64,000 nucleotides of DNA from Gnetum montanum. Taxonomy: Eukaryota; Streptophyta; Gnetopsida; Gnetales; Gnetaceae. The position numbers were made by a program, and so were the translations under genes. The notes under the pieces are model-generated. The model worked only from the letters and a program-made list of their open reading frames with translations, was not told the origin of the DNA and made no database searches. The DNA is taken from assembly GCA_015680685.1 (NCBI GenBank), contig MNCI01006048.1, forward strand, positions 48,467 through 112,466, written 5' to 3'. This document shows positions 35,771 through 47,535 of the stretch, piece by piece (the first letter of the stretch is position 1; the number at the start of each line of letters is the position of its first letter).

Positions 35771-38700
35771 GTAACTAACACCATCAAAGTAGTTGATGTG
35801 TTACTTAGAGCATGTAGCATGCATATCCATTTCTAGAAGGTAGATATATAATAGTCGTTCTATACATAGAAATACTAATATTTAATGAATACAACAAAAT
35901 GAATTGATTCATATTAGTATCATGATAGATTAATAAAAAAATCAGTGACTATAAAAGGAACTAGGTAGGTAGTTAATAATAATTTTTCATGAATAAATAC
36001 AATATCATTTTGTTGTTAAGGTAATATTGATTACTTGTGTACTAAGTAACATTATCTATAACTTCATGTAGAAGAAATTTTATCAATGTGAGAAGAACAA
36101 GAGAAGACATTAAATCTTGGTTTGATAGTACAAGTGAATTAAAGTGTAATATTTATCGTGACTATGAGCAAAAAATAGTTGAGAAAGAAATTTCAAATAA
36201 AATTTTGGATGATCTACTATATGTTGACAATGAGGTTATTAAGGAGAGAACTTAGCATGTCTAAGGCTAATTAATAAACTAGAAAACAATATTTTCAAGT
36301 ACTATTCATACCTTGTTCAACTAAGGAATGTGATGAATAGATCACACTATTTATTTAATCCATTAGATTTTTAATTACTACATAATTGTATAATTAAAAT
36401 ACTTGAAATGAATAACAGATCTTTATTTGAGAATTTCTGTGCATATTATTTGAGAAAAAGGGAATGATACTAGACAACATAATCACATATTTTTCATGTA
36501 ATATCCCATCAGAAAATTATTGCTATCATTGGATTCTATTAATGGTTGATAAAGAACAACAAGAAATATGCAAGTACAATTCATTGCAAAAGTAGTAAAC
36601 ACATTTTAGTTGTAGAGATATAGTTTTGAAATTAATTAAACTTGAATATGTAATTAGGAAATTGTCTGATCCTTTTCAGAAGGATGCATGGATATAGAAA
36701 CTTAAAATGGACTTACCTTGTCAAAGAAACATGTTTGATTATGAGGTACTTGTGCTTGAATACATAGATAATCATCAAAATGGTGATTCAATAGCATTTT
36801 CTCAAAGGGATATGTCTGTGATGAGAAGAAAATTTGTATGGGATATTCTAAACATTCCTAGTGTTGTACAAAAATTGTATTTTTTTAATGGTTTAGTTCT
36901 ATTTATACGTATATAAAATTGCACAATGTATAAGTTTAACATGTTGAGATTTATCGTCATTTAATTTTTGTAACTATTATGGTAATTAAGAAGCTATACA
37001 TTTCACTTATTTCATGAGCATCTTTACATGTTACTAACTAAATTCATTTTGATTGAAGGCAAGCTTGAGGACAAGGAAAGGAAAAAATAATTAGTTCTTG
37101 ATTTAAATGGCATGCTATTAAAATCAGTTCATGAAAGTATTAAGCCAACCTTGTAAGAAATTAAACAACCATATAATATTTATATAACTGAAATACTACT
37201 TTCTAAGACTGAAAATTATTGGTTTCTTGGACTCATTGAAAGAGAAAGGAATAGACATTGAAGTTTGATCGTCATTGAAATGTGATTACTATATCTAGTG
37301 AGATTTTCAAAGGTAGAAACTATTAGCTAAAGTTTATTTTTACACAAGAATAGAATTATTGATTGAACATTAATAAGATTAATTAATAACTTCAATTAGT
37401 AGACATCCAAATCCTCTATTCTAGAAACCACTAAGAAAAGTGTTTGAAAGATGTGGAGATCAATATAGAAAACATAATATCATTAAAGTGGATGATTGTC
37501 TACAGAAAATTGTGTAAGAGAATATGCCTAATTTTCTACAAGTAGTTTCATATAATATAAATTTGCCTAATGATGTTAATTTTATGTCTTTGCTCATACA
37601 TTCAATATTTATTAATTTGTATTAAATTACATTGGAGTAGATGATGAGGTGAAACGTAAGTTCATGATATTAGATAAAAATATCATATTATGACCATTTA
37701 TATCATGCTCAAAATATTGTTTTCTTTAAAATTAAGCACATTTATCTTTTTTCTAATACCCTTCTATCATGACAGAAAATTTTTAGAGTAACTATCTTGA
37801 AAACATTGCTATATATAAAAAGTACACATTTTTATTCTATTTAAAAAATTAACAAACTGTGATATGTCATATGCTAACGCTGTATAAATGATTAAATAAT
37901 AAAGGATAAACTGAATTATTATATAATATATGCAAATTAACAATTATAAAGTAATAACCAAATAACATTTATATAGAATAATTAAAAATATTACATCTTA
38001 GGATAGTTTTCTTTAGTTTAGAATTAGTTAAATAAACATTGCATTATTTCTAAGGATGACATGTGTAAGCAGTAACTTCAATCAATATGCATAGTAAAGT
38101 ACATGAATAAGATTTTTTCAAAATTAATGAAAACTGTATTTAATAATAAAAAAACATAATAACTAATATTTCCTCTACCTTGTTTCTAACTATATATTTT
38201 GTTTACAATTGCATCATAATCCCCAAATCTATCTCTCCAGTGAGTAGCCTCTAATAGCAACATGGCAAAGGATCAAAATAAGATATAATGCAATCCAAAG
38301 AAAAATCATTATTAAGTGGTTTAGAAAAGAAAATTGATGTTTCCATTTTATAGATAAAAAAAATCAATGGTTAGGATTCATTAGATAAGAACTACATGCA
38401 ATGTGAGAACATAGGAAAAGTTAATCATCATATATGTTTCATGCTTTAGATTTGCAAAATTTCTATATCATTATAGGTAATATTGAAGAGACTTAAATAG
38501 TTTTCTCATAGTTTGCAAGGCACAAGTTTAAATTGCACGTCATTATAGGTACACGTACTTGTCAAATTCTCAAATTCACATCCTACATGTAATGATCATA
38601 GACATCACCTTTTCCACTATTAGATTTATCCTAAATTAACAATTGCAAATTTTAATTCTTAAGCCATTATTAAGATAACTCATGGCATGTAAATTAAAGC

Positions 38701-39126
38701 AAGAAGAAAATTTATGGAAAGTCTTAATGATATTTTAAAGTCTTAATGATGATGAAGTTTATGGAAAAAAGAAATGTCAAGAAAATAATGAAGTAATAAT
38801 AGATTTAAATGTGATTATTCATTTTAAGGATACTAATCTTTCTTTTTAGTTAGGTTCTTAATTTTCAAGTCAAGATGAAGCAAAAAAATATATCATAGAC
38901 AATTATATAAAATTACAAGATATGATACCTAATGAATTGAAAGTACTTTAAAAAATTATACAGCTTCAAAGGGAAATATCTAAATTAACTTATCAAATGA
39001 AAAATGTTACTTTTCAAGTAAGTGAAGCTATCATGGAGCTAAATAAAAGAATTAGAAGTTGTATTAGCCCTATAAAGAGGAAAAATTAGCAAAAATGATC
39101 CTAAAAGGAAATTTTGATAGTTCATA
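35771..39126. other. AT-rich stretch, nothing recognised
   Basis: About 3.4 kb of very AT-rich DNA. Short frames (for example 36707-36916) have no recognisable domain and no supporting neighbour. Isolated protein-like patches occur around 36060-36250 and 37080-37150 but cannot be joined. Confidence 0.4.
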
Positions 39127-40315
39127 AATAATGATGAAGTATGATAGCCTTTGTATTTTCCAATGTTAAATTGTTAAAAAGGATAGCTTTAAATGCAACC
39201 ACATGTTGAAAACATCATAGGTATTTTACATTTTATATAAATGTTATAATATAAAAATTCTAACATTAATATCGATAAATGTTATAGTACTTTTGTTTAG
39301 TTGATTTCATGTGAAGAATTTGTTTAATATTATTGAAACAATGAATACCCATAAGCATTTGCCAAGGTAATATTTAGACTTAAATGTTGACTTGAATATT
39401 GAAGGTCATTAGCATTCTAGGTAATAAATGCTAATTATCTTCAATAATTTGTAAATCACATACCATTTCAATTATTTATTTCTTAAAAATGTATTGGCAA
39501 TATATATTACTTTCCTTTAAAAATGTCATTGTATGTGTTGTTACAAATGTTTTCTAAGTAATTCTTTTTCCTTATGAAATATAGGTTTTAACCTTTATAG
39601 TACAATTCATTCAAGCATTTTAGCATATTTATTTCGATGTGATTTTCTGTAATAATAATGTTTTTTATTATATGCTAATTTATTTTTTAAAATAGAACTT
39701 GTTCATATCAAATAGTATTTTAAATAATAATGATGAAGTCTGATAGCCTTTTTATTTTCCAATGTTAAATTGTTAAAAAAGATAGCTTTAAATGCAACCA
39801 CATGTTGAAGAACAAAATAAAAATACTACTATACTTGCAAATGAAAACATCATAGGTATTTTACATTTTATATAAATGTTATAATATAAAAATTATAACA
39901 TTGATATCGATAAATGTTATAGTACTTTTGTTTAGTTGATTTCATGTGAAGAATTTGTTTAATATTGTAGAAACATTGAATACCCATAAGCATTTGTCAA
40001 GGTAATATTTAAACTCAAATGTTGACTTGAATATTGAAGGTGATTAGCATTATAGGTAATAAATGCTAATTATCTTCAATAATTTTTAAATCACATACCA
40101 TTTCAATTATTTATTTCTTAAAAATGTATTGGCAACATATATTACTTTCCTTTGAAAATGTCATTGTATATGTTGTTACAAATATTTTCTAAGTAATTCT
40201 TTTTCCTTATGGAATATAGGTTTTAACCTTTATAGTACAATTCATTCAAGCATTTTAGCATATTCGTTTCCATGTGATTTTATGCAATAATAATGTTTTT
40301 TATTATATGCTAATT
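39127..40315. repeat. Tandem duplication (~600 bp unit, two copies)
   Basis: 39127-39726 is repeated from 39727 with only a few differences and a ~38 base insertion in copy 2. Both begin AATAATGATGAAGT and share GTTAAATTGTTAAAAA and TATATGCTAATT. Copy 2 is cut at 40315 by a LINE and resumes at 46038-46081. There is no coding content. Confidence 0.85.
40302..40315 (+). repeat. 14 bp target site duplication (left)
   Basis: ATTATATGCTAATT occurs here and again at 46024-46037, flanking the GC-richer insertion. Copy 1 of the tandem duplication shows TTATATGCTAATT uninterrupted near 39673, giving the empty site. Confidence 0.9.
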
Positions 40316-40322
40316 AGGAAAA

Positions 40323-41777
40323 ATGAAGCCGTTGACAGAGGACACTAGGCGGGCACAGCTGGACACGACGACACAGGCGAACACGGCGATACCGGTAGTC
40401 ACAGCAGCACAGGCAGACGTAGAGACCTAGGCAACCAAGGAGACCTAGACAAACACTACAAGCAACGTGAGGGAGGACAGATTGGAGAACCCACAAGATG
40501 CTCTCAAAGGTTCCAGAGAGTTCGTCGGCTGCTCACAGTAGGGGACGGTACTGTAGATAAAGGTCAGTCACCCGATTGCGGGCACATTGGAATGGTTGGA
40601 GCACAGCCTGATCGGAAAATTTGTGTCAGAGGGAGCGAGGCTATGGATAGATTTGATTAGGAGATGGGTCTGGTCAGTTTGGGGGCTGGATACGGTGACG
40701 GTCAAATGCCTAGCTAATGACCGTCTCCTGTTTTACTTCTTCTCGGCGGTAGACAGGGAATGCATCCTGGTGGAGGGGCCTTGGTTTTATGGGGCACGAG
40801 GGTTAGCACTGGCACCCTGGTGCCCAGGAGCGCATTGCGCTAAAGACCTATTTGAATAGTTATCAGTTTGGGTTTGGTTACATGGTCTCCCACTAGAATA
40901 CTGGTCGGCGGATTTCCTGCAATCGATGGCTGCATTATTCAGGGATTTTATTAAATTTGACCAATTCACCAAGGCAATGGACCATTTTGGTTTTGCGCGA
41001 TTTTGTGTGTGGAGGTCCCTATGCTCCATGGACCATGTTGATGAACTTGTGCTAGACACCAACCTCGATGAAGAGCAGGTTCGCGTACAGTTCAAAAATC
41101 TACCGACGAAGGTCCCGACCTCGCCTACAGACTTCGCAAATGGGGGAAACCCTATGAAACAGGGTTGTACCATCCTCAAACTTAATGAGGGGGGTTGGAA
41201 GCTCATTAGAAAAAAGGGTTGGATGGCCAACAAGGGCTCAATGGTGCACGCAGGTGTTGTAAAAAGCAAGGTGGGGGTTCTGCAGAGTAAGGTGGGGACT
41301 ACCTCCAGGCATGGTCTGGCCATCCTTGGCCACGGCGGGGTAGGGGGAGGACCATCAGCGGCCTTGCACAGGGGAGGACCATTGGTTGGAGGCTAGGACG
41401 AAAGGCCAGGCATGATGGATAAGGCTCCTTATGATGCCCTGACTGGGGTGGGAGCCCTAACTAGTGTGGGGTCCCAGCTGAGCTGCAATGGCTTGTCCCA
41501 AACCCCCAAGATGGGGGGTGGGCTTGTCACGGGGGTGACTGACACTACCACCGCTAATCGACTAAATCAGCACTAGCAGGGGTTCGAAGTGAGCCAAAAT
41601 CCCTGCAGGTTGCCAAGGGATGCCACGTAAGAAGGGGATGGAGGTCACCTTGTTGACATCCAATGTTCGACACCCTGATAGCACCCACACTCGGCACAAG
41701 GCCATGCAACTATCTGTCGATTTGGGAGTGCAACCTACACTCGGGGAGGTTTACAACAGATGTTCGTCTGTGTCACC
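40323..41777 (+). pseudogene. LINE ORF1 (DUF4283-like RNA-binding protein)
   Basis: ATG at 40323 (MKPLTEDTRRAQ) starts a frame that stays readable for about 1.4 kb. Residues around 40680-41030 give RLLFYFFSAVDRECILVEGP, WFYGARGLALAPW, VWVWLHGLPLEYW and FARFCVWRSL. This is the DUF4283 pattern typical of ORF1 of plant L1 elements (a nucleic-acid-binding chaperone). A Gly-rich tail follows. I count ten in-frame stops to about 41690, eight of them TAG, mostly where Q or W would fit. The endonuclease ATG at 41778 is in the same frame. Confidence 0.7.
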
Positions 41778-42500
41778 ATGAAGGTACTTTCTTGGAATTT
41801 CTGGGGATAGGGTACCCCATATAAATGACGTACCCTAAAGTGAATAATGCACACTGAGGGGTGTGATGTAGTGTGTCTCCAAGAGACAAAATTACGACAA
41901 ATGGAAGCTTAGGTGTTATAGTGGACGGGATGATGTAGTCACCTCGTGCCTAGTCAAGGACAGGCAGGCAACCTCATTGTCCTCACCAAGGTGAACTCGT
42001 ATTTTCTTGATGCGTTTGACTGGTACATTATGGTGCACCTATTAGAACTGGATGTTTAGATCACAAACGTCTACGGGGCCTAGTGTGGCAGGACCGCATC
42101 AGGGAATTATCCCAGGTTGCGGAGCTGGTCCCCCATGGCTCCTGCTAGCTCCTCATAGGGGACTTTAACCAATGGCTCTATAGCTGAGAGAAGACCAAGG
42201 TTTTTGCTTCGGAGCCCTAGGGGGCTTCTGAGTGCTTGGCACTGCTGCAATGCATTGCCCTCACTGACCTAGAAATTGCAAGCTGCAGGTACACCTAGAG
42301 CAACAGAAGGCAGGGCATGGCCAGGGTGCAATCCCTCATTGATCGAGTATCGATCAGTGATATGCTTTTGTTATATTCAAAAGTCCACATTTACAGGTAG
42401 GATAGAATGGCCTCAAATCATCGGCCCATCATTTGTTACTTGGAGACCAAAGTGTCCAGGGCTCCACGCCCGTTCAAATTCGAACGAACTTGGCTGACCA
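41778..42500 (+). pseudogene. LINE endonuclease domain
   Basis: MKVLSWNFWG*GTPYK at 41778 is the classic start of the LINE apurinic-type endonuclease (K.LSWNxRGLG). CDVVCLQETKL follows at about 41860-41895 and carries the catalytic E. The C-terminal ASNHRPII block (SDHxPI in intact copies) is at about 42410-42435. Frameshifts and stops lie between. It would nick target DNA, fitting the 14 bp target duplication. Confidence 0.75.
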
Positions 42501-44060
42501 AACCCTAGTTGGGCAAGCTGGTCTAGTCTATCTGGAAAGGGTACAAAGACATGAAGGAGCCATGGTTCCTCAAGCACAGACTCAGGGCCCTCAAATGCTA
42601 GATCAAGGCCCTTGCCACAACGAACAAGTACAACTTCAAAGGCTATCGATCTCAACTACAATCCCAACTACAGAACATCTAGGCCCAACAGGAGCATGGT
42701 GCTGATCTTCCCCAAGAGGAACTTGCCCTCTTAGCCGAACTACAGATCCTACAGCACGAAGAGGAGGAATACTACCATTAGTAGGCTCATATATAGTGAC
42801 TCCAGGATGTTGACCATCACAAAAAATTCTTCTTTGCCACTGTAAAGGCACATCGTGGGACCCGCCATCAAGTGCAACGAATGCTTCACGACCTAAGTTA
42901 TGGGAAATAGCCCCACTCATTGTCTAGCCCAGATAAAATGTTACACTACTGGCAACAGGTTTGGCAATGGCAACCCATAGATCCCAAATTAGTCACTATG
43001 CCGAGGATCCTCACTGCAGCTGACAACCAATGCCTCATGGAACCCTTCTCACATTTCGAACACCATACAGTGCTGTAGGCCATGCTAGCAAATAAAGTAG
43101 TAGGACCAGATGGGTGGCCCATTCAATTATTTCATATTTTTGAGGACTTACTTAGGCCTAATCTACTGGATGCCTTCAACCGTATGCTTGCATGACAACA
43201 AGTATGCAAGGAAATCAATTGTTCTTGAGTGGTCCTAGTTTTGAAGACGGTTAACCCCACATCCCCTAGGCATTTCCGTCTCATTAGCATCTATAACTCT
43301 CTCCTACGGCTCTTCTCATGAATGGTGGTTGCCAAGATGAGGCCCCTCATGTCATGAATGGTGGGAAAAAACCAAGCTATGTTGATCAAAGGTCGTCATA
43401 TACAGGATTAGGTCCTGCTCCTGCAGGAAATCCAGCACTCCATCAAAATAGCCAGATTCCCTGGGCTCTGTATCAAATTAGACATCACTAAAGCTTATGA
43501 CTCAGTAAGCTAGGATGCCCTTAGGACGGTGCTATAGGCAAAAGAGTTTACTAAATCATTTGTGGACTTGTGCCTTCAGGTTCAGAAGGATAGATAGTAC
43601 TCGTTGGACATTGATGGCCACCTTTGGGGGTTCCACGGTATGGGCCACGGGCTTAGACAAGGGGATCGTCTCTCCCCGCTCCTCTTCCTCCTAGTGATGG
43701 ACCTCATGCAAACCTATTGTACCGAGGAAGGCGTCCAGGGGCTGGACATCCATGGCATCTAATGCTTAATCGCCCACTACGCTGATGACACGACGACCTT
43801 TACCCGGGCCGCTGTGCTGCAAGCTCGAGCACTTATGAGGGCACTGGACAGGATGAAGTGAGAGGTGGGGATGATCCCCAACCTTGGTAAGTTCATGCTC
43901 TACCTCACCCACACCCACCCCTCCATCTACAACAAGGTCATTGAGACTTTGGGGATTCTTCCGGGGGGAACATAGGACACATACTTGGGCATCCCCATAC
44001 ACAACTGGCACCGACAACGAACTTGGTAGGTTCTCATAATGAAATTCCAAAAGCAGATGA
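42501..44060 (+). pseudogene. LINE reverse transcriptase
   Basis: A linker with Q-rich helices (42560-42900) leads to KVVGPDGWPIQLF at about 43095-43135, HFRLISIYN (43270), KGRHIQD (43390), CIKLDITKAYDSVS (43461-43510), GLRQGDRLSPLLFLLVMDL (about 43650-43710) and the catalytic box HYADD at 43775-43789. DTYLGIPI at about 43978 marks the thumb boundary. This is a well-preserved domain order, broken by TAG stops (for example in IQD*VLLLQ and VL*AKEF). Confidence 0.85.
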
Positions 44061-44429
44061 CACACTGGGAAAATAGGTTCCTATCCTAAAAAGGGAAAAT
44101 TGTGTTGGTGTCGACGGTGCAAGGGTGAACCAAAAATGCATCTGGTCTCCTAGAAAAAGATCGCTCACCCCCATCTAGCTGGGGGTGTGGGCATTCTACC
44201 ATTTGCAGTGGAAGCTACAATGGGCAGGCAGTGGCTTCTTTGTCAATTCTCTCCCATGTCAGACAACCACCCCCCATTGGATGCAAATCCTACGGCAAAA
44301 ATATTGTCCTTGGGTAGCTACTGGATTAGATTCCCTAGTGTGGCACCAACTCTGCGTGCACATCAACACGCTCCCACACAAAAACGAAGTAACCCTACAC
44401 CCCTAGCAGCTTCTACAGCATCAATTCCC

Positions 44430-44640
44430 AGCAAACCCACGATGGATGCGGCTATGGAAAGGCCTCTTACCAGAAAAAATCAAGACCTTTGGATGGCTGG
44501 TCCTGCACCAGGTGCTCCCTGTTTACCTGTGGCTGAGGGCACATGGCATGCTCATTAATGCCACCTACCCAATGTGCAATCAATGCACAGAGATTCTCCA
44601 GCACTTCTTGCATGAATGCCACATGGCCAGGCACTTATGA
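44430..44640 (+). pseudogene. zf-RVT domain of LINE
   Basis: RLWKGLLPEKIKTFGWLVL, then HQVLPVYLWLRAHGM, with CNQCTEILQHFLHEC at 44575-44620. This is the CxxC...H...C zinc-binding region that closes plant LINE RT proteins. It is followed by ILWWARNDRVFKG at about 44704-44742, a usual end of the protein. Confidence 0.75.
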
Positions 44641-44919
44641 CATACGGTCGGCCTCCCGCCACTCGACTACTCGGGAAATTCACAGATACTTGCGACGCTG
44701 TGGATCCTCTGGTGGGCCAGAAACGATCGTGTCTTTAAAGGGACGGATCTTCCCACACCTTCTACATTGGCTTACCAGTTCCATAGACTTTGGGATGAAA
44801 TTACTACGGTCATGGGTACACGTGCTTACCTTGAGCCACCCGCTACCGACATCCAAAATGAATCGGAGCTCTAGCGCTGGGTTACGTAGATGGGGTGGAC
44901 CCAAGTGCTGTAACACACC

Positions 44920-45420
44920 ATGGCTAACCCAGAGCTAGATGTCCAGCCATTTTACGTGAATTGGAGTGGGGAGGTTGCCGTGTTTCGAGGGCACCACATT
45001 CTAGTGACCGTCGATGCTTTGGTCACGGTGATTGGTGCACCCGCAATGGGGAACTGAATTCTTCCAGTCGTGAGGTCCCAAGTTGTAGTGACTGATTTCT
45101 TCTATGGTCCCATACCCCAGACTGCCAACAGCCACATTCGGGGGATGGCCCTCTCGCCCAACTAGGGCGCTGCGGTGGCGCTGGTGGAGAGTTGCTTCAT
45201 TTAGTTAGGCTTGCATCATAAACTCAATGGGGTATACTTCATGTTCCTCCAGAGCATGCACGTTGAGACTCCCGTCAACTTCCCACACTTCCTCTGGGAG
45301 TCTCTGCAATGGCAGAACCCTAGCAGACACCCTGGGGTAATTCATGCCCTCTGGTAGGCTAGTACACTGATCTCGCTGCTTCGGCCATAGCCTCAACTAG
45401 CACAGGTTTACCAACATAGG
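44920..45420 (+). pseudogene. Extra ORF downstream of LINE RT (unrecognised)
   Basis: ATG at 44920 opens MANPELDVQPFYVNWSGEV and reads on through three or four in-frame stops (TGA, TAG), which replace single residues, to about 45420. FLQSMHVETPVNFPHFLW is a late conserved-looking block. It does not resemble RNase H, the domain sometimes found after LINE RT. The pattern (LVTVDALVTVIGAP, then VNFPHFLW) faintly recalls the plant-transposon accessory ORFs seen in elements 1 and 2, but I cannot confirm that. Confidence 0.45.
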
Positions 45421-46023
45421 TGGAGGAAGCCTAGTTCCCCAATGGGGAGTACCACGGTCTCAAAAGGAACCTCAGATATGCCCCCCAGGGATCCTCAAGA
45501 TACTCAAGGCATGAGGGACAGGCTGGGATAGGTCCCGCGGAGGGATGCATCGATTGCAAATGATGGACCCATAGACAACCCTGGGGGATAGCTTCCTCTG
45601 TTGCTCCCCCTGAAATCATACAGCCAGATGCTGCTATGGATCGAAAACATTATCAGAGACCACATAACTGGCATTGCCCAGATGATTGAGAAAAATAGAT
45701 GTCACCTGGTGGCTGGCTCGGGGGAGCCGATGTCAAGACTTCAAACCTCCGAAGAGAGTCGGGGCTCCAACCACAACCCCCNNNNNNNNNNNNNNNNNNN
45801 NGCAGCCTCAGACTTGCCCAGGTTGGTCAAAAGCCCTGGTTAAGGGTTGGGAAATGGGGCATACTACCCACTTGTGGGGTTGCCCTGTGGTGGTTGTGGT
45901 TCACGGGGCACCCAGCATTGGGGTCTGTGGTCGGTGTGGGGCCAGCAACTCTCGCCTACACTATACTGATGTATAGCCTTCTTTTTTGGGAATACCAATT
46001 TGCTTGATTTTTTCCAAGAAAAA
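45421..46023 (+). other. 3' region and tail of LINE, with gap
   Basis: GC-rich sequence without a clear gene. It contains 20 N at 45782-45801 and ends in TTTTTTCCAAGAAAA before the target duplication. Several overlapping short frames (45601-46007) run across the gap and are not credible. Confidence 0.5.
45782..45801. other. Assembly gap of 20 N
   Basis: A run of 20 N inside the LINE 3' region. Confidence 0.95.
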
Positions 46024-46037
46024 ATTATATGCTAATT
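46024..46037 (+). repeat. 14 bp target site duplication (right)
   Basis: ATTATATGCTAATT, identical to 40302-40315. After it the interrupted tandem unit continues with TATTTTTTAAAATAG. Confidence 0.9.
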
Positions 46038-47299
46038 TATTTTTTAAAATAGAACTTGTTCATATCAAATAGTATTTTAAATGGTTTTAAACATATAATT
46101 TATGTTTTATATGTTTTACTTTTTACATGTAGAATTTGACATTGAAAGACCTTAGTGAAGTTTTCAGCAATTAGTTAAGATATGAAAGCAAACAATTTTT
46201 GGTTTCTAAAACTTTTTCAAGCTAAATACAAGACTTATGCTAATAACCAAGGATCAACCTTGCTTTACAAATACTATTTAGTATTGAGATCAATGTAAGA
46301 GTATTGAATGTTATTTGTGTATTTTTTTTTAAAGCACAACTGTAACACCCCCATTAATTATCTATAAAATCCTATAAATAACTAATAGAGATGCTACAGA
46401 ACCCCAAGGATCTAGATTTAACTTTGATTAACTAACTAAAGGGAAGTAGAAAAATAGTTAAAAATTATTGATTAGAAGCATAAATATAGTAAAGTAGTAT
46501 AGCATGGAAAAATTTTATAATACTTACATATAGAATTAAATAAAATTTATTGAATGAAAACTAAAATTTTGTACAACCACAAAATCGTAGATGTCTAAAA
46601 ATTCCACTAGTTGCATAATAAAATAATGTGCAAAATAATAATCTTAATAACACTTCTTTAACCTTAATAAGACATCTAAAAATAAAGTTATTCACATTGA
46701 AATTTTGCCAAATTAAATAATAAAATATTAATATAAAATAAATAATAGTAAACTTGCACAAACATACTACATTGACCAAAATAAAAAATGTACCTTGTAA
46801 TCTCACGGTCCTAATGGCACAAACGAAAAATTCATATCTATCATATTTTATTGTTTATTTGCAAAAAAAGATACATGGCTTAAATAACCCAAAATTGTAC
46901 GAGGCTTCTATTTTACAAAAATACAAAATATACAAAAATTAATTTTCAACTTTAGAAGGTCCATGTTGTATAGAATTGATCCACCTTTTATTCCATGTCA
47001 TTCTTTCGATGATTCCTTGCCTATTATGGGCTCTCTACATTGAAATGTAGGAGGAGTCAAAACCCTCAAATAAGAAAGGTTATTATATTTCCCTCTTCAT
47101 GAAGCATAAAGGTTCAAGACCAAAAGTCTCAGGTTATGGGCTAAACAAGCTCTCCAATAAAATATTCAAAAGTATTTCAAGGTCTAGAAATACCACAAAT
47201 TTTTCAAAAATGATTCAAAGACTAGAAGGGCCATTAAATATCTCTAATATCAAAAGGAAATCTGAAAATCCAAAGAAATCCAAAACTTCCAAAAGAATG

Positions 47300-47535
47300 T
47301 ATATTTATCTAAGCATCTTCGAAAGCTAGGTCTTGGAATAACCTCACTATTGTCATTGGATTATCCTTTAAATTATTTTAATGTTAAAAAATATCAAAAA
47401 TTTATCCAACAAAAATCCAAAGAATGTATATTTTAACTAGGCATCTTCAAAGGCTAGGTCTTAATTACCCTCATTGCCAAAGGAACTCATTGACAACTCT
47501 TGAAATAACCTCACTACTATCATTGGATTAGCCTC
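47300..47535. repeat. Imperfect internal repeat
   Basis: CATCTTCGAAAGCTAGGTCTTGG with ATAACCTCACTATTGTC recurs about 140 bases later as CATCTTCAAAGGCTAGGTCTT and ATAACCTCACTACTATC. The remainder of 46341-49503 shows no gene. Confidence 0.5.

Larger units (their letters stand above)
40316..46023 (+). mobile_element. L1-type LINE, near full length, 5.7 kb
   Basis: A GC-richer block in AT-rich DNA, bounded by a 14 bp target duplication and ending in an A-rich tail (CCAAGAAAA). In order on the plus strand it holds an ORF1 with a DUF4283-like domain, endonuclease, reverse transcriptase, zf-RVT, and a further ORF at 44920. It contains a 20-N gap at 45782-45801. Stops are mainly TAG, so it is dead but much younger than the other LINE pieces here. 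Confidence 0.85.

Noticed and set aside
37080-37150. LVLDLNGMLLKSVHESIK patch, like the start of an FCP1/NIF phosphatase
   Set aside because: Only about 18 residues match, and the following text does not continue the family motifs.
40787-41323. 178-codon minus-strand ORF in the GC-rich insertion
   Set aside because: It is a shadow of LINE ORF1, which carries recognisable DUF4283-like blocks on the plus strand.
45601-46007. Three overlapping ORFs crossing the N gap
   Set aside because: The frames are held open only by unknown bases and have no domain.
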